Position numbers and translations under genes: made by a program. This document shows positions 8,238-18,195 of a stretch of 64,000 bases of DNA, in pieces; positions within the stretch are counted from its first letter, which is position 1, and every line of letters begins with the position of its first letter. Below the pieces are notes generated by a model. It saw only the letters and a program-made list of their open reading frames with translations, was not told where the DNA came from and ran no database searches. Origin of the DNA: Trichomonas vaginalis G3 (lineage: Eukaryota > Parabasalia > Trichomonadida > Trichomonadidae); NCBI RefSeq assembly GCF_026262505.1, contig NC_067206.1:3314879-3378878 (forward strand), given 5' to 3'.

Positions 8238-8564
8238 ATGACGAAAACTATTGAGATAACAAACTACAACGGTCATGAGTTCAAGAATTTGTTCTTCGTT
8301 CCTCGTGAAAATACATTCTATCAGATACGAGGGAGAAAGGGTAAAGTTAGTTTGAGCGTTTATGACAACAAACATAATGGGAGATATATAAAAGCAATAG
8401 ATACAAACGGTAAGCGTGTTTCATTAGCTTTGTCAAAACTTACATACATTTATTTTGACAGTGATTTTGACTCTGACGATTGGAGTGACAGCAGCGATAC
8501 TGAAGAATATGAACGATTGTGTGAAGCACAGCAATGGGAAGCGCTGCAATACTTTTGTAAATGA
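8238..8564 (+). CDS. Small acidic-tailed protein, unknown
   Basis: 108 residues starting MTKTIEITNYNGHEFKNLFF. The centre (YQIRGRKGKVSLSVYDNKHN) is basic and beta-rich; the end is very acidic (DSDFDSDDWSDSSDTEEYE). The upstream DNA is T-rich and ends TATATAAATG, just like the methyltransferase gene of element B. A nucleic-acid-binding role is possible from the basic core, but I do not recognise a family. Confidence 0.5.
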   Translation: MTKTIEITNYNGHEFKNLFFVPRENTFYQIRGRKGKVSLSVYDNKHNGRYIKAIDTNGKRVSLALSKLTYIYFDSDFDSDDWSDSSDTEEYERLCEAQQWEALQYFCK

Positions 8565-8720
8565 GAACATTAGTGGGAACGTTAGTGAGAACGTTTATTT
8601 TTTCATTAGTGAAGTCGTTAGCGAAAATGTTAGTGAGGTGAAGTGGTTGGCGGTTTTGTAAATATTTAAGGTTAAGTTAGTGTTGTCGTTTGTGTTGTAA
8701 AATATACGTTAGCGGTTTTG
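8565..8720. repeat. TTAGTG-rich degenerate repeats at end of element A
   Basis: The hexamer (A/G)TTAGTG or GTTAGCG recurs at about 12-bp steps (AACATTAGTGGG, AACGTTAGTGAG and so on) from 8,565 to about 8,645. The unit and the 12-bp step match the GTTAGAAAACGT arrays of element B's cassettes. It probably marks the terminal or regulatory zone of element A. Confidence 0.45.
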
Positions 8721-8803
8721 TAAAGTGTCAAACCGTTATCTTGGGTAAGGTGGAACGCAGTGCCGCCGTACCCAAGATAGGGATACTAACTGATGGTAAA
8801 CCC

Positions 8804-8871
8804 ATTAGAGTTGTTTTGCTATGATTCCTCCAATCTTATGATGAGAAAAATCATATCAAAACAGCTCTAAT
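8804..8871. ncRNA. Foldback with 22 of 23 pairs (candidate structured RNA)
   Basis: The arm 8,804-8,826 pairs with 8,849-8,871 with one mismatch and one G-T pair, leaving a 22-base loop. A paralogue stands at 9,049-9,116; the two share the flank AATCGAAC. At paired positions 8,814/8,861 versus 9,059/9,106 a T-A pair is replaced by C-G, so pairing was kept while sequence changed. Strand and transcription are unknown. Confidence 0.45.
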
Positions 8872-9048
8872 CGAACATTCTACACAGCTTAGCATCCAGC
8901 TAGTTCCAAGTAATGCGATTACAACATCAACGGCCAAAGCCTTTCAGAGTCCTTTAATCATTTCTTCTCATCTCAATGTGAAGTGGCCCCAAACGAACTA
9001 CAAGCTGACGTTACAACGCATTACAACCCGGTTAATACGAGCATATAC

Positions 9049-9116
9049 ATTAGAGCTGCTTTGTTATGATCTCCCTCGTCAATTGATGAGAGATCTCATT
9101 ATGAAGCAGCTCCAAT
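9049..9116. ncRNA. Paralogous foldback (candidate structured RNA)
   Basis: Arms 9,049-9,069 and about 9,096-9,116 pair at about 18 of 21 positions including two G-T pairs, with a second small palindrome in the loop (CTCGTCAATTGATGAG). It is the partner of the 8,804-8,871 hairpin and ends with the same AATCGAAC. Confidence 0.45.
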
Positions 9117-9870
9117 CGAACTAAAAACCTACATACAAATGAGTGAAAACAAACTCATTAGAGTTGTGTTGCTCTGGTCCTTGCTGAGGCCAGAGCTTGT
9201 GAATTTCATTCAGAGCCAAGTTCCTCTCGGATCGATCCTAATGAGGGCGACTGTCGAGGAACTTGACTCTGAGGATTTTCGGCTTCTCAGGCCCAGTTGA
9301 AAGCCTGAGTGTGAGACTGTCGCTGTTTATGAAAGGATTAGCCTAATTTAATAAGCTAACCCCATTAAAAAATAAAAATAAAAATTGAATTGAAAAAAAT
9401 CGTATTTTATTCAAAAAAATAATTTATTTGGAACAACAAATGTATCTGGTGAATTGAATACAATATGATTCAAATAGAATTGAATGAAATACCACCAAAT
9501 TAATTTTGAAATTCTAAAAATGAATTGAAAAATTAAGATTTTAATAATAAATACTTAAAATCATGAATTATTTTAACGATTAAAGTTATTCTAATTTATT
9601 TAGAATATTAATTTTAATTTAATTAACAGATTTTGAACTTAATTAGAGTTATTAAATTTGGAAAATGAACTGTAAATAAGACAATTCACTCAACAAATGA
9701 AAGTATAGTTCATTTATATTATGAAAATAATTGAATTTTGGCAAACTTATATAGTTTGCAGATCGATTGAAATTTAAAATTACTATTTGGCCAAACACAA
9801 TTGTGATATTCCTATTTCTAATAGAAATTATCAAATACAACTGTACATGGCCAAATTTCAACTTCAGAAG

Positions 9871-9990
9871 ACAATTTGTTTGCAACATTCGTCTATTTGG
9901 CCAGATACATGTAGGTATGCAATGACACAATAAGTACAATGCATCTCTATATGTGTCTGGCCAAATTGACAAATATTGCAAACAAATTGT
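9871..9990. ncRNA. 120-nt long hairpin, pre-miRNA-like
   Basis: Two arms of exactly 51 nt (9,871-9,921 and 9,940-9,990) pair at 47 of 51 positions: 44 Watson-Crick and 3 G-T. The loop is 18 nt. There are no bulges. It shares the core TTTGGCCA with the neighbouring hairpin 9,785-9,856. Size and shape resemble precursors of small RNAs, but expression is not known. Confidence 0.5.
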
Positions 9991-10494
9991 GACAAGAAAT
10001 CAAAATTTGATCATATCCGATTGAAAATGATAGATTCAATTGAAAATAGAGCAATTCCAATCGAATGTGGTCAACTTCTGATTTCATATTGCATCAATTT
10101 TTTTTGAGTCTTCAATTTTCATTAAAAATTTTAAAAATCTAATATATAGTATATAGGTATATATTTAATATCATTTTTATTGAAACAACGATTATTACTT
10201 TTTATTGACACTTTTTGTAAATTATATATATGGAGTGGGTTTCTCAATTCTCCTTATATACCCACTTCCGGCCCTATTTGAGTTTATGAACAAACTCGAA
10301 TAGGGCTGTAAAAAATATAATTATATTACAGCGGTCGCCTATCTTTATTGGATAGGCGACCAAATTTCAAAATCTCAGAAATACGATATATTTACAAAAT
10401 AATGGCAGCCACATGTAAATATGTGGCTGCCATTCGATATTTACCTTGTTTGAAGCTTGCTTTTTCAGTTGGTGTCAAAGAATTTTGATGCCAA

Positions 10495-11100
10495 AAAAAG
10501 TTGAAATTTTGATTTTAATTCTACAAATATGCTTTTGTATGTTAATTGATTATATCTTTTAACAGCTTATTTCTTATTTCATCCGTTAATTTCTTAGATT
10601 CATTATTTCCCTTTAGTTTCTATTATTCTGATCTATCATTCAAATCTGATACATGTAACCATACATTATTCAAATGAAAACGCATCTAATTATCTTATTA
10701 TTAGCAAAATCAAATTCGTATCACAAAATCCTAAGTTGGAATTTACTTCTTATTTGCAACAATTGATTACCTACATGTTTCCGTTCTAATATAGAAATTA
10801 GATCGAAATATCACTGGTCAAAAAAAAGTTATAAAAATTCTCATTAAAAATAATACAAAAATCAGATACTACTATTGTATTTTATTATTTTCTTATTAAC
10901 TCGAATTTTATATAAATCAAAGATATATTTAATAATTTAAGTCTTTCATTCATGTTCATCATCTCGATGAATTCACCATCCAACAAACTATATATTCATC
11001 TTAGAAAGACCTGCTAATGCCTCATATTCATAGAGAAAATTCATAAATAATATTTCGAAAATTTTCCAATTTTTTGTTGGACACCCTTTGTTTCTAAGAT
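10495..11100. other. AT-rich intergenic DNA
   Basis: Between the hairpin array and the karyopherin gene's 3' end I see AT-rich sequence with no gene, repeat or strong hairpin. It acts as a useful contrast to the array on its left. Confidence 0.6.
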
Positions 11101-13410
11101 TTAGATATGATTATAGAATTCTATTAAATCCTGGACATTGTATATTAATGATTCTATCGATGCTGATAGTTCTAAACATTCATATAACCTTTCTTGAATT
11201 AATGGTCTAATTTTTTCAAAGTATTCACCATTTTGTGAAAATCTTTCATAAATAGCTTTTGTGGCATATAAAAAAGATATTGGGGAAGAAAGCTGCAAAA
11301 TTATTTTCAGAATTATTTCATCATCAAGTATATTTGGGTAAACATTGATTATAGAAGTGTAAATATCAGCGGTTATATATCCAGGATATGCGTCCAAAAG
11401 TTCAATAAACTCTTGTACTACATTGTCACATCCAAAAGTTACAAATAATAACTCAAAAAGAATTGTTGAGTTAGAATACTTATCTAAATGTTGAAGGATC
11501 ATCCGACAAACGGAAGATAGTTCTTCAGCCATAGAATCGGAGAGTACTTTAAAACAAAGATTCTTAAAAATTTCTGTGGTTGTGTTGAAAGGGAGATCAC
11601 CTCTCTGGAACATCTTTCTAATACATATCGACAGATATGATAGTCTTTGGTCATCAATTATAATGTTGTTAAGCAAAATTACAAATAAATGACCTAATCT
11701 TTCTCCAATTCCTTCAATACTGTGTAAACTTGATAATTTAAGAATAGATTGAATCAGAATCTCCTGTTTATCGTTCATTTCGAATCTTTCTAAGATAAAT
11801 TTAAAACATAAAATGAAATCATCATGGGAAAATACTTCTAATGGATTTGAACAAGCTATATTAGTTAAACGTTCTATCAAATCAGCAGAATTATTATCCA
11901 AAATATCTTGAAAATACCCAATTAAGTTATTCATTGCAGAAAATATTGAATCAAATGGTAATTTTTGTTGCAATTGTAATATTCGTTGAATAATATTGAA
12001 TGCTGTTTCTGAAATAATCATATTTGATATTTCATTTGAAAGTAAATTAGGTAATGCAATAATTGCAAAGAAAGATAAAGTATCAATATCTGATTGAATG
12101 CAATTTATTGTAAAATTAAGTAGGTTCTCATCAATTTCGATATTACTTTGTGTATCATAAATTAAATAATAAAATCCCGCCCAATTAATAGGATTGTCAT
12201 TACAATTCTGTGATATAGCTTCTAAAGCAGAATTAATGTAATCTTGCTTATTCTCTAATTCAGTTATTAATGAAGATATGAAGAGGCAACTTTGGAAAAT
12301 TGAAGTTGATGAAATAGTAATGTTTTCTAAAACCGCTAAAGAAATATCTGGATGCAATTTCGTTAATGTTGTCAGAAGGCACCTGGAAGCTGATCTTGGT
12401 ATTTCAAACTGTAATTGGCTAATATCATAAATTTTTGATATAAATTCATGAGAATCCGAAGTGAATTGTTCTGTCTCATCTTTCTTTAAGTTAAATTGAT
12501 CTAAAATAATTGTCAAACACAATTCTGGAAGAATTTGAGATATTTCTTCAACGATTGATTCGTTTTGGATACACCTGGTAAAATATCTTATACAATATGC
12601 AATGCATTCGTCTTGGCAACCATTTTTTATGCATTGTATCATAAATTCAAAGATATGTAAAAGATAATCTTTTGGAATTGAATTTCCATGGAGCTCAATA
12701 AGAGAAACTGCTAATTTTGCTACATCTTTATTCAAAAATGGAGGCACTGCGATTTCATTATTTTTAGAATCGAGTAATTTTGTGTTAATTAAATTAAACC
12801 AAAATTCAAATGGTTCAATCATAGAGAAGTTCAATATCCGATGTGCACAGCTTACAATTATATGAATAAATATTCTATTTGAATCATCATTTATTGATGA
12901 AAGAATTTGATTGATATATCCTATGAGAATGTTATTCAAATCTGATCGTTCTCCAATTCCATCAATAATGTTGATACGCATAGGAGGGCGAAGCATTTTC
13001 CTGATGATTATTGCTGATGAAATTGGATAAATACTGAGATTTTCTTCAATGAAGTGAAGGAGATCTGGAATAGTTGAGAGTTTAAAACTAGATTTTACAA
13101 TTTCATATATAATTTGCATTAGATGATATTGAAAATCTGAATCAGATGATTCAATTAGCTCACATAAAGACTGAATGGATATTATATTTATCGAATTTGG
13201 AAACTGGATGATCTTATTTTTGATTAATATCGCTGCTGCTACCTTAACTGGTTGCTGGTCTGATAATAATTTTTGAAAAAGATATAGAAAGAGCTCATTA
13301 GTCGGTTCAATATTGATATAATAATCCTGCAGATCATTAATATTATTCTCTGATTGATTTATTAGGTTATCAATAAGTTTGTCAATATATTCCGGGCTGC
13401 ATTCATTCAT
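11101..13410 (-). CDS. Importin-7/8-like karyopherin (HEAT-repeat nuclear transport receptor)
   Basis: 769 residues, all helical repeats. The N-terminal part (residues about 20-75, ending PVKVAAAILIKNKIIQ) fits the importin-beta N-terminal domain that binds Ran-GTP. The central passage LPELCLTIILDQFNLKKDE, followed by a phenylalanine-rich segment and ASRCLLTTLTKLH, fits the importin-7/8 and Nmd5/Sxm1 branch. Such proteins carry cargo through nuclear pores. At 769 residues it is shorter than the usual 950-1,050. A likely initiator-like TCATTT lies about 14 bases before the ATG. The exact branch is less sure than the superfamily. Confidence 0.65.
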   Translation of the reverse strand: MNECSPEYIDKLIDNLINQSENNINDLQDYYINIEPTNELFLYLFQKLLSDQQPVKVAAAILIKNKIIQFPNSINIISIQSLCELIESSDSDFQYHLMQIIYEIVKSSFKLSTIPDLLHFIEENLSIYPISSAIIIRKMLRPPMRINIIDGIGERSDLNNILIGYINQILSSINDDSNRIFIHIIVSCAHRILNFSMIEPFEFWFNLINTKLLDSKNNEIAVPPFLNKDVAKLAVSLIELHGNSIPKDYLLHIFEFMIQCIKNGCQDECIAYCIRYFTRCIQNESIVEEISQILPELCLTIILDQFNLKKDETEQFTSDSHEFISKIYDISQLQFEIPRSASRCLLTTLTKLHPDISLAVLENITISSTSIFQSCLFISSLITELENKQDYINSALEAISQNCNDNPINWAGFYYLIYDTQSNIEIDENLLNFTINCIQSDIDTLSFFAIIALPNLLSNEISNMIISETAFNIIQRILQLQQKLPFDSIFSAMNNLIGYFQDILDNNSADLIERLTNIACSNPLEVFSHDDFILCFKFILERFEMNDKQEILIQSILKLSSLHSIEGIGERLGHLFVILLNNIIIDDQRLSYLSICIRKMFQRGDLPFNTTTEIFKNLCFKVLSDSMAEELSSVCRMILQHLDKYSNSTILFELLFVTFGCDNVVQEFIELLDAYPGYITADIYTSIINVYPNILDDEIILKIILQLSSPISFLYATKAIYERFSQNGEYFEKIRPLIQERLYECLELSASIESLIYNVQDLIEFYNHI

Positions 13411-13615
13411 TATGTTTTCAAATGATAGGGATATATCTTTAATTTATATGAATTAAAGAGCCATCTCAGAACAAAGAGCAAAAATCCTAAAATTGATTCA
13501 AAATTTATTAAAAAGTTATTAAGTTAATAAAATTACATGGTAAAGATTTATTTGATGAGAATTAGATTCATATATTCTCAAATGAAATAAAAATACAAAA
13601 CAGAAATAAAAAATT

Positions 13616-14578
13616 TCAATTAAATGAAATTGGTTGGGGAAGATTTTGAGAGTTACTAACAAAAGTGAAATCATCCATAAGTTCTTGGACGTCAGACTCG
13701 TTTTCTTCTATGTATTTTCTTCGTTCGCGAACAAGTGCAACAATATAAACAGAAACACATATAAGAACAACAAATAATATCAGAGCTATCAGAACAAATA
13801 TTGCTATGGCTACCTTTTTGTAAGAATTATGTCGATTAAAAATTAAAACTGATGAATTTTCATCAGAAGCGTTTTTCATTAATATTTTAATACTTGTAAG
13901 ACTATCTCTATTAGAATAATATGTCATATTGAACGTTGATGTATTTTGTGAATCTAATGAAAGATTTACAAAATTTGAAACGTTTTCTGTATCAGAAGTC
14001 CATTTAAACCAGTATAATGGAGAATCATATGGTATTGTCTGTTGTAATTTGCCTGTTAATGTGAGTTTATCTTCTGATTGAAGCATTAATTTGAAAGTAT
14101 CATAGTCTTTTTCTGAATCTAGTGATAGTTTCCATTCATAAGTGCCATACAATATGGGCCAATAGCAAAATACTTGGTCATTTGTGATATTAAATCTTGA
14201 ATCGCTGTTATTCTTTTGTAAATAAAGAGTAGTTGGCTTATTATTGGTAATATATCTTGTATTCTCGCATGCACTTGGAAATGTAAATACATCAAGTATG
14301 ACTTTAGTTGTTTTCTTTGCTTTAATTTCAATGGAGCCAATTGAAGCGCCAAAATCTACAAATGAAATCTTGTCGCATTCATTACTTCTACAATGGAGTT
14401 GCCCTTCAATGTAATGCTTGAATGTACAGTATGGAGTTGAGTACAAATAAATTGACATTAAAGGATCAGATCCACTAATCTTTAAAATATCATTTTTATT
14501 CAATGTCTCTTCAATGTGTTCAGACTTCCCTTCTGTGAAATCCTTTTTGATTACAATGAAAAGGCACCATAAAATCAT
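13616..14578 (-). CDS. Type I membrane protein, trichomonad-type surface protein
   Basis: 320 residues. A short hydrophobic start (MILWCLFIVI) may be a signal peptide. The ectodomain holds several N-glycosylation sequons (NNS, NIT, NVS, NLS, NTS, NMT, NAS, NSS). One membrane span lies at about 253-282 (VAIAIFVLIALILFVVLICV), followed by a 37-residue tail that starts with basic RERRKY and is then acidic. The gene at 60,439-61,335 has the same plan and may be a distant paralogue. I recognise no named domain. Likely plasma-membrane or endomembrane location. Confidence 0.6.
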   Translation of the reverse strand: MILWCLFIVIKKDFTEGKSEHIEETLNKNDILKISGSDPLMSIYLYSTPYCTFKHYIEGQLHCRSNECDKISFVDFGASIGSIEIKAKKTTKVILDVFTFPSACENTRYITNNKPTTLYLQKNNSDSRFNITNDQVFCYWPILYGTYEWKLSLDSEKDYDTFKLMLQSEDKLTLTGKLQQTIPYDSPLYWFKWTSDTENVSNFVNLSLDSQNTSTFNMTYYSNRDSLTSIKILMKNASDENSSVLIFNRHNSYKKVAIAIFVLIALILFVVLICVSVYIVALVRERRKYIEENESDVQELMDDFTFVSNSQNLPQPISFN

Positions 14579-14882
14579 TATAAAATTGTCAAAAGTGTCA
14601 AAAATTTTACCATAAATTTCACCTTATCTCACCGAATTTGGCCATTTCAAATGAATTCTTAACGAGCACAATGCAACACTAAAATAAAAATCGATATAAA
14701 AAGCTAATACATCAAGAATACTCTCTATATGATTATGAAATACTCGTAAAATAATTAGATACAGTCATTGAAGATTAATGATACAAAATGAACTATTAAG
14801 TCTACAGATAAGTAATTATTTATTCACAAAATAATAAAATATTGTTATCAAAAAAATAATATAAAATTTTTTTTAGAGCTAC
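14579..14882. other. AT-rich intergenic DNA
   Basis: About 300 bases between two minus-strand genes with no further gene or repeat seen. It should hold the promoter of the membrane protein gene. Confidence 0.6.
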
Positions 14883-17783
14883 TTAATTTGTAGCTCTTTT
14901 ATGCTGGATAGCAAAGAAGGTCAAAGCGTCCTCCGTTTTGTCACCTTCGCTTGCACCGCATATTGATCTAATAGATCTTTCTATTGTTTGGAGTCTTTCC
15001 AATTCAGATTTCAACAAAACAATTGCAGATTGGAATGAATTGATGTCGATTTGATTGTTGATATCAACAAATCTATGGAAATTCTGAGCAAAAGTGTTAA
15101 TTATTTGTCTCTCTTTCTGTTCATATTCTTGTTTAATCTGATATGTATATTCACTCTTTTTAATATCCGCGTTTATCATCACTGATTTCTGCTGAGCTTC
15201 GAAGAGTTTCTTTTGTCTTTCTGCACATTCTATTGTATTCTTTCTCTGCGATTCACTCAATGCTAATTGTCTTTCCAATTCTTTCACTTTTTGCAGCAAA
15301 ATTTGTTGTTTTTGTTCATTGTTTTTAAGAGTTTCTGTTGTCTTCTTAACTAGTTCTGCATCTGTTTTAGATTTCTTCATGTAGTCATTGATTTTAGCCT
15401 CGTAATCATTAATTAACTGTTCTTTCTCTTTGGATAATTTCTCATCGAAACAAATCTTTTGTTCATCAATTTTGTCAGTTAATCTTTCTATTTCATCTGA
15501 AAACTGTTGATTTCTTTTAGCTTGTGTCTCTAATTCATCTGTAAGTCTTTCAATAGCTTTCTCCTTTTCATTTAACTTCTTCAGAATGGCTTGTTTTTCT
15601 GAGTTAATTGTGTTTACAGCTGTATTTGATCTGTTGGAGTTATCAAGTTTAGACATTTCGATTTGAGAAAGCAAATCATCATAATTCTCTCTAACTTCGT
15701 CTACTTCATCTTTACATTGTTGTCTGAGTTCTGCCATTTCGTTTACTAGATCACAGCATTGTTTTCTTTGATTTGCCAATTGTTCTCTTAGTTTTGCTTT
15801 TGCATTTTCGCAATCAAGTAAACTTTCTTTTAATGATTCATTTGATGCAGAAAGTTGTTTCTCTGCACGAGAAAATGCCTTCTTTAACATCTTAACATCT
15901 CGTTTGAGTGATTCTGCTTCTTCTTTCTCGTCTTCTAATTGGTTTGTTAAGCTTTGAATTGCTTTTTCTTTCTTTGCAAAATTGGAAATAATTTCATCAA
16001 ATGAATTCATGTTTGATCTCTGTAGAAAATCAATGACTTTGCTATTGGATGACTCTAATTCAGCATTTAATGTGTCGATTTGGTCTTTCAACGATAAAAT
16101 AAATTCAATTACATTTGATTCGTTGACTTCTTCACCGAAAACATCGGCCAAATCAGACACCAGCTGGACATGCTTCTTATTAAAATCGTTGATAGACTGT
16201 CTGAGTTCTGATAATTCTATTTTAGTTGTCTCATTTAAGTCATTTATGTACTGACCAACGACAGAAACAACAGATTTGAGTCTACTTGTGTTTGATGCGG
16301 AATAGTTACTTGCAACACGTTCTAATATTGCTCGTAAGTCAGCAGGTAACGGTTCGAAATTCCATAAAATTATTTCTTCTGTTTTTGAAGGCGGAAGAAT
16401 TATTGGAAGCGGTTTTGGCACTTTTTGGTCTTTATGTTCCAAATAAGTTGTTATATTAGATAATCTCTGGAGTAATGATGCAAGGCCGTTTCGCTCGAAT
16501 GTTAAACGTGATATTTCAGTCTTCTGGTCTTCATATTGGCCTTGTAATGTGTTTAAGCAGTCAATTATTTTCTCTTTTTCGTTTTTAAGAGCAATAAATG
16601 TGGTATTAGCTTCTTCGTTTGATGCTCTTGCAGCCATTAATTGTAATTTCATGCTTTCTATGTCTTTATTCTTGAAATCTAACTCTCCTTTGAGACGTTT
16701 CAGTTCTGTATCAAGATTCTGCTGTGAATCTTGTGGTAATTTCTTTAGTTTCTCTGTTAGCTTGTCTTTCTTCTGTTTAAGGTCCTTGATTTCTTCTAAT
16801 AAATCTGCATTTTGTGCTTTTAACGCTTTTATGGCTTGTGATTGGTCTGTAGTTGGTAAAAGTTGAGTATTATTATCATTAGTATTTGTTTCACTCGATG
16901 ATTGTGTTGGTTCTGTTGTATTTATTACTGAAATAACTTGAACTGAAGCATTTCTTGTAGGTTTCTTGATTTTTAGTTCGGAAATTTGATTTTCATAGTT
17001 GAGCTGTTGTTCGTTATTTTCTGAAATTGCTTTTTGAAGTCGCTCAGTAATTTCAGAGATTTGGCGGTCTTTTTCGTTTAATTGGAATTGGAAGTCTTGC
17101 TGCTGGGAAAAGTGATCCACTTTTAATCTCTGGTATTTCTGCTTTTCTTTATTAAGTTTCGTCTTTAATTGAGTTAATAATAGTTCGTTATCTTGAATGT
17201 TTTGAATTTCTGGAGTTGTTTGTACTGGTTTGTTTCTAACATCGGATAAGAAACTATGTAATGAAAATATGTCTGGAAATTCGACTTCGAAAAATACGTT
17301 TGCAAGATTTATTGTTTTTGAAGTAAGAGAATTAGCAATTGCTATCTGTTTCTGCATTTCAGATAATGCAGCAGCATTGTCATCAATATTGCGTTGCAAT
17401 TCTTCAACTTCTTTTGCATGATTTTCGTTATTCTCGTTCAATTGCCTTTTCAAGGATTGTAACTCAAAATTAAATGAATTTTGATTTGATTCCTGTATTG
17501 ATTGTAGCTTTCTGTTCAGTTCTTGGTTATTTTTCAATGAAATATCGAGACGTCTCTGAAGATCTTGTAAATTCGTTAAAGATTCTGAGAGATTTTTCTT
17601 TAAGTCTGTATTTTCGCACTTAATTTCATCTATTTTTTGTAGTTCTTTTAAGGATTCATCAAATTGGCTTTTTAATGTTTTGTTTTCTTGTATTAATATT
17701 GATTTTTCCTGTTCCAACTGTTGAATTCGATCATTCATTGAATATATATCACACTCCCCGCCACTGTCTGGAGAGCTATCCAT
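14883..17783 (-). CDS. Long coiled-coil protein
   Basis: 966 residues, almost entirely heptad-repeat coiled coil, rich in E, K, Q, N and L, with a short non-coiled part around residues 450-520 (LPIILPPSKTEEIILWNFEP) and a globular end (SIRSICGASEGDKTEDALTF). Trichomonad genomes carry many such proteins, often labelled by weak similarity to viral inclusion proteins or golgins. The role may be scaffolding, Golgi tethering or cytoskeleton. The Sec7 Arf-GEF gene lies next to it on the same strand, but clustering by function is not expected here. No catalytic motif seen. Confidence 0.75.
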   Translation of the reverse strand: MDSSPDSGGECDIYSMNDRIQQLEQEKSILIQENKTLKSQFDESLKELQKIDEIKCENTDLKKNLSESLTNLQDLQRRLDISLKNNQELNRKLQSIQESNQNSFNFELQSLKRQLNENNENHAKEVEELQRNIDDNAAALSEMQKQIAIANSLTSKTINLANVFFEVEFPDIFSLHSFLSDVRNKPVQTTPEIQNIQDNELLLTQLKTKLNKEKQKYQRLKVDHFSQQQDFQFQLNEKDRQISEITERLQKAISENNEQQLNYENQISELKIKKPTRNASVQVISVINTTEPTQSSSETNTNDNNTQLLPTTDQSQAIKALKAQNADLLEEIKDLKQKKDKLTEKLKKLPQDSQQNLDTELKRLKGELDFKNKDIESMKLQLMAARASNEEANTTFIALKNEKEKIIDCLNTLQGQYEDQKTEISRLTFERNGLASLLQRLSNITTYLEHKDQKVPKPLPIILPPSKTEEIILWNFEPLPADLRAILERVASNYSASNTSRLKSVVSVVGQYINDLNETTKIELSELRQSINDFNKKHVQLVSDLADVFGEEVNESNVIEFILSLKDQIDTLNAELESSNSKVIDFLQRSNMNSFDEIISNFAKKEKAIQSLTNQLEDEKEEAESLKRDVKMLKKAFSRAEKQLSASNESLKESLLDCENAKAKLREQLANQRKQCCDLVNEMAELRQQCKDEVDEVRENYDDLLSQIEMSKLDNSNRSNTAVNTINSEKQAILKKLNEKEKAIERLTDELETQAKRNQQFSDEIERLTDKIDEQKICFDEKLSKEKEQLINDYEAKINDYMKKSKTDAELVKKTTETLKNNEQKQQILLQKVKELERQLALSESQRKNTIECAERQKKLFEAQQKSVMINADIKKSEYTYQIKQEYEQKERQIINTFAQNFHRFVDINNQIDINSFQSAIVLLKSELERLQTIERSIRSICGASEGDKTEDALTFFAIQHKRATN

Positions 17784-18195
17784 ATTTTCAATGTCACTGG
17801 ACGCTAAATCGAAATTATTTTATCGTCGACCTCATTCCAAAAAAAGCTCAAAGTAATATTATTAATGAAAATCAAAAATAATTATCTTATAGATGTGTAG
17901 ATTCTTTTATGGCTTAGATGACTCTAAATTAGGTCAATAATCTTCTTCATAAATTTAAATTCTTCATATAAGAACATAATATATAGAGTAACTTAATTTG
18001 TTTGCTTAGGGAAATCGTTGTTACGTTGGTCATAAGTATGTTTAATGAAATCAAATCTAATCAATCAAAATTTGCTTTCTTACGAATGATAACGAAAACT
18101 TCTACAGTATGTGTACTTAGTATTGTAATTGTATAGCCAAATATTCTTAAGTATACGAATTATTTATAAATAAAAACAAACATAAAATATAAAAC
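17784..18195. other. Intergenic DNA upstream of coiled-coil gene
   Basis: About 410 AT-rich bases without gene or repeat. It separates the 3' end of the Sec7 gene from the start of the coiled-coil gene. Confidence 0.6.

Larger units (their letters stand above)
1..8720. mobile_element. Element A: Polinton/Maverick-like element, left end outside window
   Basis: A run of short, tightly packed genes on both strands includes a retroviral-type integrase, fibre proteins with a phage-type collar, a penton-like protein, an FtsK/HerA-type packaging ATPase and small basic virion-type proteins. This combination defines Polinton-type elements. Its gene set is homologous, gene by gene, to parts of element B at 22.1-49.1 kb. 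I could not find a terminal inverted repeat; the right limit is set near 8,720, where the TTAG-rich repeats stop and the hairpin array starts. The element shows about five interruptions, most genes still open, so it is probably young. Confidence 0.75.
8737..10494. other. Array of about 20 consecutive foldback hairpins
   Basis: This 1.76 kb stretch has no convincing gene. It is filled with hairpins placed one after another. Clear ones (outer ends): 8,737-8,779; 8,804-8,871; 9,049-9,116; 9,171-9,196; 9,211-9,271; 9,286-9,309; 9,335-9,361; 9,537-9,562; 9,579-9,620; 9,663-9,715; 9,741-9,759; 9,785-9,856; 9,871-9,990; 9,996-10,085; 10,232-10,268; 10,269-10,308; 10,306-10,331; 10,333-10,361; 10,402-10,433; 10,469-10,494. 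Stems run from 7 to 51 bp, many perfect. It could be a cluster of structured RNA genes, a hairpin-RNA silencing locus, or the product of repeated template switching. I cannot tell which from sequence. Confidence 0.7.

Noticed and set aside
8737-10494. Array of one miniature inverted-repeat transposon
   Set aside because: Most stems have unrelated sequences and different lengths; only two or three hairpins are paralogous, so a single MITE family does not explain it.
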